A stretch of 64,000 bases of DNA from assembly GCA_038503065.1 (NCBI GenBank), contig JBCAMK010000001.1:4142641-4206640 (forward strand), written 5' to 3'. Position 1 is the first letter of the stretch. Each line of letters begins with the position of its first letter. Shown piece by piece: positions 34,115 through 45,389 of this stretch. The translations under genes and the position numbers were made by a program. The notes beneath the pieces are model-generated. The model made no database searches, was not told the origin of the DNA, and saw nothing but the letters and a program-made list of their open reading frames with translations. This stretch comes from Paragyromitra xinjiangensis. Its lineage: Eukaryota; Ascomycota; Pezizomycetes; Pezizales; Discinaceae.

Positions 34115-36366
34115 ATGCGCACTGCATTTCGTGCCTTTCCCATCTTCATCAGGGCACTTCGGAAATCATGCCTACCGTTAGGATCCTTCCGTCCTATGAC
34201 CACCTCCAGCTCCCCATTTCAGCTTCGGAATTACCAGGAAGAATGCATTCAGGCAGTTCTCAGCCATATTGATCTCGGGTGTAAACGAATGGGTATTTCA
34301 TTGGCCACTGGGAGCGGCAAAACAGTCATCTTCACCGAATTGATCGAGCGAATCAAACACCCTACTTCTCCAGATGCCACACAGACCCTTATTCTCGTTC
34401 ATCGGAGAGAACTCGTTGAGCAAGCCGCGAGGCATTGTAGGCTGCATTATCCAGAAAAGAGGGTTGATATTGAGATGTCCACTTCATTGGCCACTGGGGG
34501 AGCAGATATTACCATTGCGTCGATACAGTCAATAACTTCTGGTAGCAGAATCGAGAAATTTGATGCCAGAAAATTCAAGCTTGTTTTGATTGACGAATGT
34601 CATCATGCCGTGTCGAAATCATATCTGGATTGCTTGGATCATTTTGGGATTCTAGAAGTTACGGAGGAGAGCCCAATATTGGTTGGTGTGACTGCAACTA
34701 TGGCGAGATTCGATGGGTTGAAGCTTGGAAAGGTGTTGGATCATATCGTTTATCATCGGTTAGGATAAATACCCAGCTTGGAATTGTGTGTGGGGATCGA
34801 GTGCTGATGCGGAGGAATAGAGACTATGTGGATATGATTAACGATAATTGGTTCGTTCTGCCGGTCCCCGAAAGTTGGCTACGATACTGAGCATGAAATG
34901 AAGGCTCTCACCCTGCCATTTCACGACCGTTAAGACCAGCGTCGATCTTTCACAAGTGCGGAGTGCTCCCACTGGCGACTTTCAAATCGGAGATCTTGGA
35001 AAGGCTGTCAACACCAAAGAGTCAAATGAAGTTACTGTTAGAAGTTGGCTGGAGAAAGCTGGTGGGTTTTAGCGATGGTTCGGGTTCCCTAAAGTTCTAA
35101 TGGTTTCACAGGTAGCAGGAAATCAACGCTTGTCTTTTGCGTTGATATCGCGCACGTGGAAGCGCTGACTGCCAAATTTCGGAAATATGGGATCGATGCA
35201 CGGCCCATAACGAGCAACACTACTCTCCAAGACCGACGAGAGCGTCTGACGGCCTTTAAGAATGGCGAGTTTCAGATTCTTGTTAACTGTGGGGTTTTCA
35301 CTGAGGTAAGCATTTCTAGTTGTGTGACCGCCGCTGGTGCTAAGGGGAACAGGGCACCGATATTCCGAATATTGATTGTGTATTACTGGTAAGACCAACA
35401 AGGTCAAAAAATCTGCTAGTCCAAATGATAGGCCGCGGTATGCGACTGCACCCCGAAAAGGAGGACTGTCATGTCATCGACATGGTCGGCACAATAGATC
35501 AGGGCATTGTCACAGTACCTACACTCTTCGGTCTAGACCCCTCAGAGATGGTGGAAAAAGCAACTGTAGCATCAATGAAGGCTATGGCAGACGAGTTAGC
35601 CCAAGAGGAGGCCGAAAATCCTCCGTTTCTCGCTGAACCACGGCCTCTCAACGTCACATTTATAGATTATGAGAACGTTTGGGATCTCCTCGCCGATCAC
35701 CGTGAGGGACGACATATCAGGCAACTCAGTTCGCTTGCTTGGGTGACCGTTGGCATGGACAGATATGTGTTATCTTTGCGAGGGGGTGGTCATGTCAAGA
35801 TTGAATTGGAATTGGATCGTTGGTTTCCTTTCCCGAAGTTTCCTTTCCTTAAGATTGGTTGATTAACATTTTTCAGAAACATTCACTGTAACTGAAATCC
35901 AGAGGCTCCCCAAAGAGCTTTCTTCAAGGGGCAGATATGTCTTCACTAGGCCACGCGTGATCGTAGATCGCGCCGATTCACTTGCCGCAGCCGTGCAAGG
36001 CGCTGGTCTGTTCACAACTTCCCTCCACCATATAATTCGCGTTAATGGTACTGATCTGAAACAGACACATTTGCTAAAACACGCACCTCCCGTTCCTTTC
36101 TACTTCTCGATGCCCCTTGGAGACGTTCGCCCGCATCTGAAGAGCAGTTGAAATTTCTCGATAAGTTTCGAGATTGGTTTAATATAGATGGGCCAATAAC
36201 AAAAGGCCAAGCCGGGGATATGATCACTAAGTTAAAACATGGTGCAATATCGAGGTTTAAACAGGCCGAGAAGGAGAAGAAGAAGGCTGAGAAATTAAAG
36301 TCGAAGCAAGTGGAATTAGCAAAGTTGAGGAAGCGGGAAGAAGTGAAAGTAGGGCGGCTGGAATAA
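34115..36366 (+). CDS. IRC3: Mitochondrial superfamily 2 helicase Irc3
   Basis: Model: join(34115..34758, 34821..34850, 34904..35061, 35112..35305, 35353..35818, 35877..36005, 36065..36366), 640 residues. The basic, hydroxylated N-terminus ([19 protein letters not shown]) fits mitochondrial import. Helicase motifs follow in order: [16 protein letters not shown] (Walker A), LVHRREL, DECHH (motif II), GVTAT (III), [19 protein letters not shown], and QMIGRGMR (VI). The C-terminus is a Lys-rich coiled coil ([20 protein letters not shown]). Irc3 unwinds branched DNA and helps maintain mitochondrial DNA in yeast. Exon 2 is only 30 nt. Without the six introns the frame breaks repeatedly, but every join restores conserved helicase sequence, so I do not think this is a pseudogene. 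Confidence 0.9.
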
Positions 36367-36722
36367 ACACAGAATGAGTCCGGGTATTTCTTTCCAGGCG
36401 TTGTTTTTCGGTTTTACTTCATCTATATATTTTATCTAAATTCTGCTGGCATCGGATAATATGCTTTGAATGATATATACACAGGCAGCTGACTCTAAGC
36501 GAATAAGGAAATTGAGTTAGTCAGTTTTCTTTGTATCCCATTACTCTTTATGGTAGTATAACGTTTCAAACTCGTCGCAGATTCTGAAGAATATAATGGC
36601 TGTTTTGCTCTATAGAATGCTAGTTATAGAGCCTAGGTGTTCTCTGTTACTTTAACTTGACCATATCATCACCTTAGTACCTCACCAAGCCAAGAGTATA
36701 CCACTATATTATCTTAACGACA

Positions 36723-37103
36723 ATGTGTATCCACACCCTCACACACTTTGCCTGCTGGCACAAGTCCTTCGATAGTACTACCACCACACCGGAATGTCAT
36801 GTCGAATTCTGCATGCATAGCATACCTCTGAACAAATGTCAGGTTCAATTCTTCATGCATAACACACGCCTAAGGCACAAGTTCTCTAAAAGTTTATGTC
36901 ATGACTGCCAAGCGGGGCAACCCGAGAACTTCAAGCTCCTTTCAGTAGCGAGAGTTCGGCGGTGGTTTGGCAATGTTGGCGGGCCCTTATTGGATGAAGT
37001 CCTTGATTGGTATCAGTTTCATTCTTTTCCTGGCCACGCTTGCGAGGAGCCGTATGTTTGTTATGGCCGGGATATGGGATTATATTTCTCGTATCCTCGT
37101 TAG
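36723..37103 (+). CDS. Small Cys/His-rich hypothetical protein
   Basis: A single-exon frame of 126 residues beginning MCIHTLTHFACWHKSFDSTT, with repeated Cys/His spacing (ECHVEFCMHSIPLNKCQVQF, then FMHNTRLRHKF, CHDCQ). Short proteins that start this way, with a Cys-His zinc-knuckle-like pattern, are widespread in filamentous ascomycetes and have no assigned function. There is no signal peptide or membrane segment. The ATG follows a pyrimidine/ACAATG context. It could still be a chance frame. Confidence 0.5.
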   Translation: MCIHTLTHFACWHKSFDSTTTTPECHVEFCMHSIPLNKCQVQFFMHNTRLRHKFSKSLCHDCQAGQPENFKLLSVARVRRWFGNVGGPLLDEVLDWYQFHSFPGHACEEPYVCYGRDMGLYFSYPR

Positions 37104-38467
37104 ATCTTTCCTAAATGTAAATCTGAGTTTGGTGGCTTGACGGGGTTGGTGATAGAGTTTGGTTATAAAGTTCACAGGGAGTTTGATAAGTGTATAAAAA
37201 AGGCTCATCTGTTATCTACGAAAACTATACGGAAATTCAATTTATTTACACAGCCTGACAGTCGTTATCGGTTATCACTATCTTGCCAACCGGTATCAAA
37301 TCGCGTTCTGTGACGTGCGGTGACCTACTTCTCTTGAGAGCTGCTTTTGTGGAACAATCCAAGTCTTGTTAGATGCCACCTGCCGGAATCCGGTGTCAAA
37401 CGAAGGTGTCTGTGGAATATTTACATACAGGAAAGACACATGCCGCTGCAAGTACCCGCATCTACACCAACATATCAACAGCGAGAATGGATCGAGTGCC
37501 AGTTCATGACTTCTCGCTTCACCGGGCCCTTATAGGAAATATCATGTATATAATAAAGAGGCACAACATGAGAACTACTTGCGGTGAATTATAGCGTATC
37601 AACATTGAATTTTTTATCAGTGCAAGCGGACTGGAAGGAAAAATACATGGGCTAACCAGCACAACAAAAACTCTATATAGCCGAATATTAGAAAGAGAGT
37701 TATCAATCGGCATAATCATAGCCCCCTTAAACCTAAAAGGTCTCACATTACGGTTTTTTTCTACAGGTTGTACAACGATGGTGGAAGTAGGATCGGTGGA
37801 AGAGTCTGTTCGAGTTTGAAGATCGTTGTTACTCGCCTCGGGGTACTGAGGCTTCGTTTATGGTTGCCGTGGGGCTTGAATACATGTTCATAACTACATG
37901 TATTCATGCTGCCGTTTTGAAGTCGCGCTGTCTAGATAGGAAACTTCCTATTCCCCAACTAAAAATTCGCGAAGCTGTCTGAATTTAAGAGTTTTACATA
38001 CGAGTTGCCAGAAAACAGTGGTATCTTCTTCAGAATCAATATCCTGAAGGTGTTATGGAGGAAAGAGGTGTCAAAAGGGCACCAAAAAGATGCCAAGAGA
38101 AGTGCAAGAGACCGCCGAGACCGCCTCCAACCAATAGAAATGGAGTTTTCACCAAATCTTGCCAGCTTAGGCAACGCGACTTCAAAACGGCCGCATGAGT
38201 ATGTAAATGGATCTCTCAACTCTCAGCCCTCGGCTGAGGAGCCTATGCTTAGTTATCGGGTTTGCACAATAGGGAGCTCACAAATTCCATGTCCTCAATG
38301 GAAACAGGAATTGATAATTCTGCCGTGCATGTCCATTGCCGCTTCTAATCATAATGGTTTCATAATCTAGTCTAACAACAGCGAGAGAAGACATCCCTCG
38401 ACCTTTCGCTAACGCAAAGCAAAATCAAGACCACACTGGAAGAGAGCCGGAACAGACTTAAAGAAAG
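37104..38467. other. Intergenic region, no supported gene
   Basis: Overlapping frames on both strands (for example 38005-38370 + and 37959-38219 -) show no recognisable domain. One TACATGTA lies at 37895, with a near copy just before it. The right edge is the 3' end of the arginase gene. Confidence 0.5.
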
Positions 38468-39659
38468 CTAGAGCAAGCTCTCGCCGAGAGCGCACCGGAC
38501 CAAACTGCACCCAGCGCGAATAGTTTCGTTCGCACCAAAGTCGTTTTCACCAGCTAGGAGATTTACTTCAACCTACAACATTGTTAGCCCCATCCAAGGC
38601 AAGTTTGTTCTCCGTTATAGAGATCTTACCAAATCCATAGCAACCAGGCAACCGGTTTCATGAATGCATTCGCAAATGAAGTCGCCTTCTCTCAGGGTCA
38701 AACCGCCACGGACAGGAGTGCCAGTACTCGGGGCACTATTGGTAGAGTTAGATTGTCCCAGAAAGTGAGGTGAGGGGATGTGGAAACTTACACTAGTGGA
38801 TCTAAAGCATCCACGTCGAAACTTAAGTGCACAGGCATCCCTTCTTGCCCAGGCCCACAATTTATATGCTCCAGTGCCATGTCCATCACCTTTCCAATAC
38901 CATATCTATCGACATCATGCATACTGAACGCACGAATGCCGTTCTCGCGCAAAATCTTTTTCTCGCCTGGGTCAACGTCCCTCAGACCGATATAAACAAG
39001 TTTCTTGATGTTGATTCTGTTTTCGTCCTTAATCCAGCCAAAAATTTCTGGGTTCTCCTTCGGTGGCATTGCAAGGCCAGTAATAAATGCCACAGGCATA
39101 CCATGCATGTTTCCTGAGCCTGAGGTTTCGGGAGTGTTGATATCTGCGTGGGCGTCGACCCAAACAACAGCCATATCCCTACCCTGATGACGTTCACGAA
39201 TAGCCTTGGAAGTTCCAGCAATAGACCCAACGGCAATAGAGTGATCCCCACCAAGTGTGAGTACAAGACGACCCTTCGAGGCGTGTTCATACACCTGGCT
39301 AGCAAGGGCACGAGTCACATTAGAGACAGTGAGAGGGTTGAGCATGGCAGCACGAGCACCAGCGGTCTTGAGAGGTGGGTCTGATGCTGGGAGGTACTCG
39401 GTATAGTTGTGTACTATATCGTCATGGTGAACAGTGAATTCAAGGTCATTACGAAGAGAGTCGAGGAGGCCAGCCTCAATGAGGGCTGTGGGAGCAGCTT
39501 CAACGCCTGGTTTGGGCTGGAGGGTCAGCACTAGATTTTCTGTACTTGTGGTGGTAATTATGAGATTAGTACCTGGCCACCAGAGAAGCCTACAGCAACA
39601 ACACCAAGCTGGTCCTTTGCAGGAAGGAACTTTGAAGAGACGGTGGGTGGGGTTGTCAT
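38468..39659 (-). CDS. CAR1: Arginase
   Basis: Model: complement(join(38468..38572, 38630..38735, 38792..39516, 39573..39659)), 340 residues. It hydrolyses arginine to ornithine and urea in the cytosol. All manganese-binding signatures are present: [31 protein letters not shown] with NMHGMP, and [10 protein letters not shown] followed across an intron by [13 protein letters not shown]. The C-terminus reads [20 protein letters not shown] and ends in [14 protein letters not shown]. The N-terminus [20 protein letters not shown] is read from a first exon ending at GFSGGQ. All four exons join in frame with 56-57 bp introns. The sequence appears fully functional. Confidence 0.95.
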
Positions 39660-40682
39660 TGTGGGGAGATAAAGAGAAATTTCTTTGAGGTTGAGGGTTG
39701 AGGTTGAAAGAGTATACTAAATTTAGCGTGATGAATGGAGATAACTAGCGGGATAAGAATTGCAGTTAGGAAGAGCTCTTTTGTAACTTCCCCTGATTTC
39801 CCTCATCCTCCCAAAGCTACATTCTTTATGTAATCCCCTTATCGATCATCCCTCTGCCAATTCGGGCCCTCACGTCCTCCAGCAATCAGCTTTCACTCAC
39901 TATCTCAAACAATTCCGAGACTTCGGGTCACATGCATGTCGGCGTCATCGGAGAGTTTTGGGCGACGGTGACCTGCAGCGTGGAAAAGCGTTTGACCGAT
40001 TGGACACACAAACGAACGTCTTGATGGACCCTGCCGATGACCCAAATCCCACAAATCATCGTGGTTTCCACAAAGCAGCGAGGCAGCTGCAGGCACCATC
40101 TGGTTTCAAATCTCGGGAGTGATGCCTGTAAAGGGTGCCGTCGATAGCCGTCTCCTTACGTTCGTTCTAGAAGTGCTCGTGCGGCTGAACATTTGGCATT
40201 ATGACGTCATGTCAGCCACGTTGGGTAGAATGCGAGGAGTGACTTTGAACTTGCTGGTATCCTATTATTCTGGGATCCGTAGCCATTTTTCCTGGGTGTT
40301 TCCCGTCTTCCCGTCGCTGAAGATGCGTGATGGGCACTTGAGATGGGGATGGGCGCTGAGATGAGAAGATCATCGCCATCCCTGCCATGCAGTCTGCGCA
40401 CATGGCTTTCCCTTTGGGGTAGGTACATACACAAGTCATCGAGGGCATCGGGGGCTTCCGATGATATGTGACAATTTAAGATAAACCGAGTGAGTTTCTA
40501 TGATACGTCGTAGCACATCATTCGCGTTTCCTCTGTTGTGGGTTGAGGCTTTCTACTGAATTAACCTCCAATATATGCTTGGAATATCCCGTTGATAAGA
40601 AAAGAGGTACAACTACCTACAGTGTGGATAATCTACACTATTTATCTATAACAAATATTGACACATCTTTAAGATATATAGG
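39660..40682. other. Intergenic region between arginase and the polysaccharide lyase
   Basis: Holds the arginase promoter and the 3' end of the lyase gene. Open frames at 39905-40448 overlap on both strands and have no domain. No repeat stands out. Confidence 0.5.
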
Positions 40683-41983
40683 CTATCGTGTAAACGTCAG
40701 ATAATATACAGCAGTATCCGCCGTTACAGCTACCGAATTGAATGCTTTCGTCGTCCATCTCGCTGTTCTTCCTTTGAACTTGACATAATAATTATAAACC
40801 ATAGTCAATACCCAAGTTTCGAGTCTCTGGTTTATGCGACTATTTTCTGCCCATGGACCCGCAACCAGGATGCTCTCGCATCGAGCATATTTTGGGTCGT
40901 AGGGAACTGTTTCGTTGAGGTTGAATTTCGACAGGTATTCGGACCCTTTGAGCATAAGGTCATTTTGAAGTCCATACAGATCACCACCCTGGTTAAGAAC
41001 TATTTGGCTGGCGATGGCAAGATTTCCTATACCTCCCCATGCATGTGCTAAAATGGACGGTGTTAGTTGGTGGTTCATGTACACTTAAAAGCGAGACGAT
41101 ATACATACCTTGATCGCGGCCACTCTCTGAATTCTGGCCAGTGTTGGGGTTCACAGTGCCAACTAACCCACCGCAAACTCCATTCTGATACTCGTTCAAT
41201 GCATAGTTATACATAACCACATCCTCCAAAAACACAGCAATTCCCAGCAGCGCCAAAACACTAGCCATTCCATAATTTGCCTGCCCTGGCGCTGCCACTG
41301 CGGGAGCAAGAACCCGATAGACCATACCCGAGAAGCCTGAAGTCCCTTGCCATTTCATGCTTGCCTCAACCCAACCAGCTTCATGACGCAGAATCTCGGC
41401 GGCGTTAACCATATTCATACCGCCTTCAGCGACACCGAGATTCGCGTCCAGTCCATCATAGATTTTGAGAGTGGTTCCCCAATTATCCAATATCTCGGCG
41501 GACTTGTTGAGGTGCATTTCGTCTCGAGTAATATACCACATGAGGGCATTATGGTAAGCAGCGATAGAATCCGCCTCGAAGCCACCGTTTGTAGTCCCTT
41601 GGGTTATGCTATTCCTGGATACGTTTTGTCGTGGGACGTTCATCTTGTAGCTGTAGCTTGCCGAAGAGAGGTTCGCAAAGATGTCAAAGTATGACTTCCA
41701 TGGCTGTTTTCCCGCGGCTACGTTCACACGTATACGTTCGAGATCGTCGTGTGAATGGAGAATACCAGGGTGTTGGAAGTCGTAGTTATAGGTTTTCGTA
41801 AACTTGACCGGCGCAGCACCTGACGCAGTGATGGGGAAGAATGGCCCGACTTGAGCTACCGAGAAGCCTATAAAGGAGGTGATTATCGACAGTGTAAAGA
41901 CCTGTGGGGATTGAATTAGCGAAAGAGTAGGTTGGGGTTTTTGGCATCTAGCAGTAGAGGGTACCGAACAAACTTGCCTTCAT
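40683..41983 (-). CDS. Secreted polysaccharide lyase, alginate-lyase superfamily
   Basis: Model: complement(join(40683..41047, 41109..41901, 41978..41983)), 387 residues. A signal peptide is clear once the first intron is removed (MKVFTLSIITSFIGFSVAQ). The mature protein has the alpha/alpha-toroid alginate_lyase pattern: HPGILHSHDDLERIRVNVAA, GKQPWKSYFD, NGGFEADSIAAYHNALMWYI, SAEILDNWGTTL, NMVNAAEILRHE, ESGRDQAHAWGGIGNLAIAS. The family cleaves uronic-acid polymers by beta-elimination. The true substrate (glucuronan, alginate or another) cannot be told from sequence. The first exon is just ATG AAG, followed by a GCAAGT donor, so the intron is most likely GC-AG. No GT site gives the right phase. 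It is divergent from the GH43 gene. Confidence 0.85.
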
Positions 41984-43009
41984 CTTTTGACAGCTGCTCC
42001 ACTAACTGATAATCTCAATTTGGGGGTTGAGTAGAACTTATTCGGTCGGTTGGTGGTTATACTCATGAGGTAGATAGGTGGGGCTTTTATGTCTCTTATT
42101 ACAGAATGGATCCTCCAGGCCTGTGATTCTAGCTGGTAGGATATCTAACAAGGAATTCAGGCCAAAAAGGGACATTCCGAGCCCGTGTCGATCTTTCTCG
42201 TTTTCTTCATCTGCAAGGAACTCAGCTCAGGGGTGCTTCTCGCCTCCGAGGCTAAGCTTATAGGTGGGGTCTCCGTGAGTTACTCCGGGGTTGCTACTTG
42301 TGTAACGAGGGGTTGGTACGTATCGAGTGATAATGTATGATCAATATGTAATAGATTATCATTGGAAAGCCGTGATGTGGATATCTAATTAATCTTTCAG
42401 GGGTTTTTTTTGGCTTGAACTAGAATCTTCCACGGATTGAAATTTGGTCATTTTCTCTGTGGTGCCGCATCATCAGGGAATCTTACTGCCGGTCGAATGG
42501 CCGGGCGTCCTGGCCGGTCCCTGAAAAAGGCGGGGTACAAGATTTCACCCACAACCCCGCCGCTACCCCGGATTTGCAGAGATTTTATTCAACATCTCAT
42601 AACACGGGGAAGGGACTGAATAGGCAAGGTGTCTTGACCGGGGTGGGGCTGATGTTAACATTGGAGAAAAAAGGTCCGGATAATAAACACCAGAGCTAAC
42701 TTGTATATTTGTGGATTAGCCTTCTCTTCGCTCACCTTCCCGGGCCTTTGTGCGGTGATTTAGATGACGAAGAGAATTTTCATCTTTTGGAAGCTACAGT
42801 CTTTTTTCATCAATGCATTGGGCTTGGTATATCAAAATCCCAAACGTCCAGGCCAGGCCGAATGCGGATTTGCTGAAAGCTTACTTACTGGGCTCGGGGT
42901 TACTAGTTTTCGAGCCCGAGGTTGAGGTTAATAAATAGCTCTGGTACAGCTTCAACTGAAATCGTCTCCAGTCAATCTAAGTACGACAGTACCGGTCAAT
43001 TCCGAAACC
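41984..43009. promoter_or_regulatory. Divergent promoter between two secreted wall-degrading enzymes
   Basis: 1,026 bp separate the start codons of the lyase (-) and the GH43 (+). The motif TTAGCC (reverse complement GGCTAA, the XlnR/Xlr1 core) occurs at 42716-42721, and an A/T-rich TAATAAATAG lies about 80 bp before the GH43 ATG. Shared induction by plant polysaccharides is a reasonable inference but unproven. Confidence 0.4.
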
Positions 43010-44667
43010 ATGAAGACGTCTTTCTTGAAGATTTGGTTTTATTGCGCCTCCCTAGTGAGTCTCGTTGTTGCGACGGGACACCTTGAGATCGTCCCAGGTG
43101 CGACATGGACTGTTCCAAACACCGGTAAACACCTCCAAGCGCATGGCCCTGGGATTCTCAAAATCGACGATACTTTCTACATCGTTGGGGAGAATAAGAC
43201 AGCTCAGCCAGGTGATAGTCTCTTCCAGACAGTTGCTTGCTACAAATCGAAAGATTTAGTCCAATGGGAGTTTGTAAACGATATCCTCAAAGCTACGACG
43301 GAAGGCAATTCAGATCTCAGCCCGGAGGGAATCATTGAGCGTCCGAAGATCATTTATAACAAAAAAACCAAAAAGTACGTTTTGTGGATGCATGTGGATA
43401 AACCTGGCTACGCGTATGCCAGAGCAGGTGTGGCATGGTCAGATACAGTTTGTGGGGACTACACATATGTCACGAGTTATCGGCCGCTTGATACGTATAT
43501 CTCGCGGGATATGACGGTGTATGTGGATGACGATGGAACCGGTTATCTTTTCGGAGAAGTAAGTTTCTCCTTTCCAGCAGGTGATTGACTTGATGATTCT
43601 AATTTCCTATTCAAGGACCGCCCAACTGGTTTGGTTATATTCAAGCTCTCGGAAGACTACCTCAGTATCGAGTCGGAGGTTTTTAATTTCTACCAACATA
43701 TCGAAAGTCCTGCTGTTTTTAAGGAAGATGGAGTGTATTATGTGCTTGGATCACAATTGACGGGTAAGACTACTACGAGGAATATCTGGGTTGAACGAAG
43801 CTAATAAGCGATTTCGAACTAAGGTTGGGCTGCGAATGACAATTACTATTCCACTGCTGAGAGTCTTGCCGGTCCTTGGTCAAGTAATGCACCCGTGAAA
43901 CCCCATAATATGAACATGATAACTGACTTGCACTATAGATCTCACTCTCTTTACTCCTGCTGGTAGGGCTTGGAAATCGTCTTTCCCTTTAGTTTTATAC
44001 TAAAAGTTCATCCATAGGTTCAAAAACGTACTACTCGCAAAGTTCTTATGTCCAAAAGGTGGGTAAAACCTTCGTATACATGGGCGACCGGTGGCTTCCT
44101 GGTAGTCGGGCAGGTCTAGGTGCCTCGACTTATATCTGGCTTCCACTCGAACTCAACACTACGACCCGAGGCTTGTCTCTTAAATGGTATGATTCCTGGT
44201 CAATCGATCCGCGAACCGGAGATCTATCCTTCCCCTCGGACAAAGTCTATGAGGCTGAGGCTCCTGAGAATCTCCTCGAAAATGGCGCAGTCGTAGTTCA
44301 GGCCGATGGATTCTTGAACAAAGGGAGCGGTGTAGTCGAGCTTGGTGGTCCCAAGGATGGCAAGTTGACAATTACAGGGATCACCAAGAGTGTGGTTCGT
44401 GGCCTGACAAGTATTCTTATTCGGTATAAGAACGATCAAGCTGGAATTGTTTATGGGAAATTGAAGGTAGGGGACCAAGAGGCGGTGCAAGTGGCATTTA
44501 TGCCTACACATCCCCAAGACCCGTGGAATTCAGCGACAGTGAATGTTTCTGTAATTCACACTTTCAAATTTCCCGATCGGGTGCAAAATTTGACATTCGA
44601 GGGCTTGAGCACCACGAATGTCAATTATACGGCGGATATCGATTCTTTCTTTATTGCGGTGAGGTAG
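43010..44667 (+). CDS. Secreted GH43 exo-beta-1,3-galactanase-like enzyme with C-terminal CBM35-type domain
   Basis: Model: join(43010..43558, 43616..43763, 43824..43883, 43939..43962, 44018..44667), 476 residues. It has a signal peptide (MKTSFLKIWFYCASLVSLVV). The five-bladed propeller domain has GKHLQAHGPGILKIDDTFYI, SKDLVQWEFVND, RPKIIYNKKTKKYVLWMH and YISRDMTVYVDDDGTGYLF. HIESPAVFK carries the likely acid Glu at about residue 213. The canonical GH43 Asp base is replaced near the N-terminus (AHGPGIL), as in the subfamily that acts on beta-1,3-galactan. The C-terminal 130 residues (KVYEAEAPENLLENGAVVVQ to the end) look like a CBM35 beta-sandwich. Exon 4 is only 24 nt. The likely target is arabinogalactan side chains of plant walls. 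Confidence 0.9.
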
Positions 44668-45018
44668 AAGCATATAGATGCATGTATTTTAGTTAGATCT
44701 ATTGGAGAATTTACACATATATGAAATTTGTCTTTCATCGAGTGATTTTCAGTGCGGGTGATATTTCATGACTCATAGCTGGGGCATTGACTCTGATGCA
44801 AGATGTGTTGTTGCTTCGCTAAGCACTGCTAGGCCCTCCCAAAGCTGAAAAGTCACTGAGCCACCCGGACATGTAGTCTTTTTATTGGACTTTGGGCAGG
44901 CTCATATGAGCGAGTGCCCGGAATCACAGATATCAAAAAAAACAAGTCCCAGCCAACATGCATGTACAGTTTTGGGGAGTAAACTCCAAATATGTGAATG
45001 AGTAGACTAACTACGGTA

Positions 45019-45207
45019 TATTCTCAGAAATAACGAAATGACCTGGACTGGGCGGTTCCAAATCGGTCTTAAAAAGCTGGGCGAAGCGTTAAATTGCCTT
45101 TTACATCAGAAACTAATATCCAAGTCAATCGCTTAACTAGCAAGGTGATTTTAATTAAGGTATTTCAGCTTAGTCTAGTCTACGCCGTTTCGTTATTTTT
45201 GAGAATC
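45019..45207. mobile_element. MITE-like element, 189 bp, TA target duplication
   Basis: Inverted ends share ATTCTCA-AAATAACGAAA-G-C over about 24 bp with four mismatches. TA flanks both sides (45017-45018 and 45208-45209). The interior is non-coding and AT-rich. It lies in the 3' flank of the GH43 gene, about 180 bp upstream of the next start codon. Its ends differ from those of the elements at 12604, 17541, 18832 and 19708, so it is a separate family. Confidence 0.65.
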
Positions 45208-45389
45208 TACGGTATCTGGATTGATAATTGATGGTGAAATCGAGGGATCTCATATATACTGTCTCTTCTAGGCCGGGTAATATCTGCGTCATTGTACCTG
45301 TGGGGAAACAAGGTTCAGATCAGGGGATCCGCAGAGCCGCATCCACTTCTACCCCCCCATCACCACCAGCATCTCCGTCTGCCCCAAAA

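Noticed and set aside
34115..36366. IRC3 as a pseudogene because the frame breaks repeatedly
   Set aside because: All six interruptions have GT...AG borders of 47-62 bp, and joining them restores the conserved helicase sequence with a total length divisible by three.
38005..38370. 121-codon + strand frame next to arginase
   Set aside because: It lies in the arginase 3' flank and overlaps a - strand frame. No domain or homologue was recognised.
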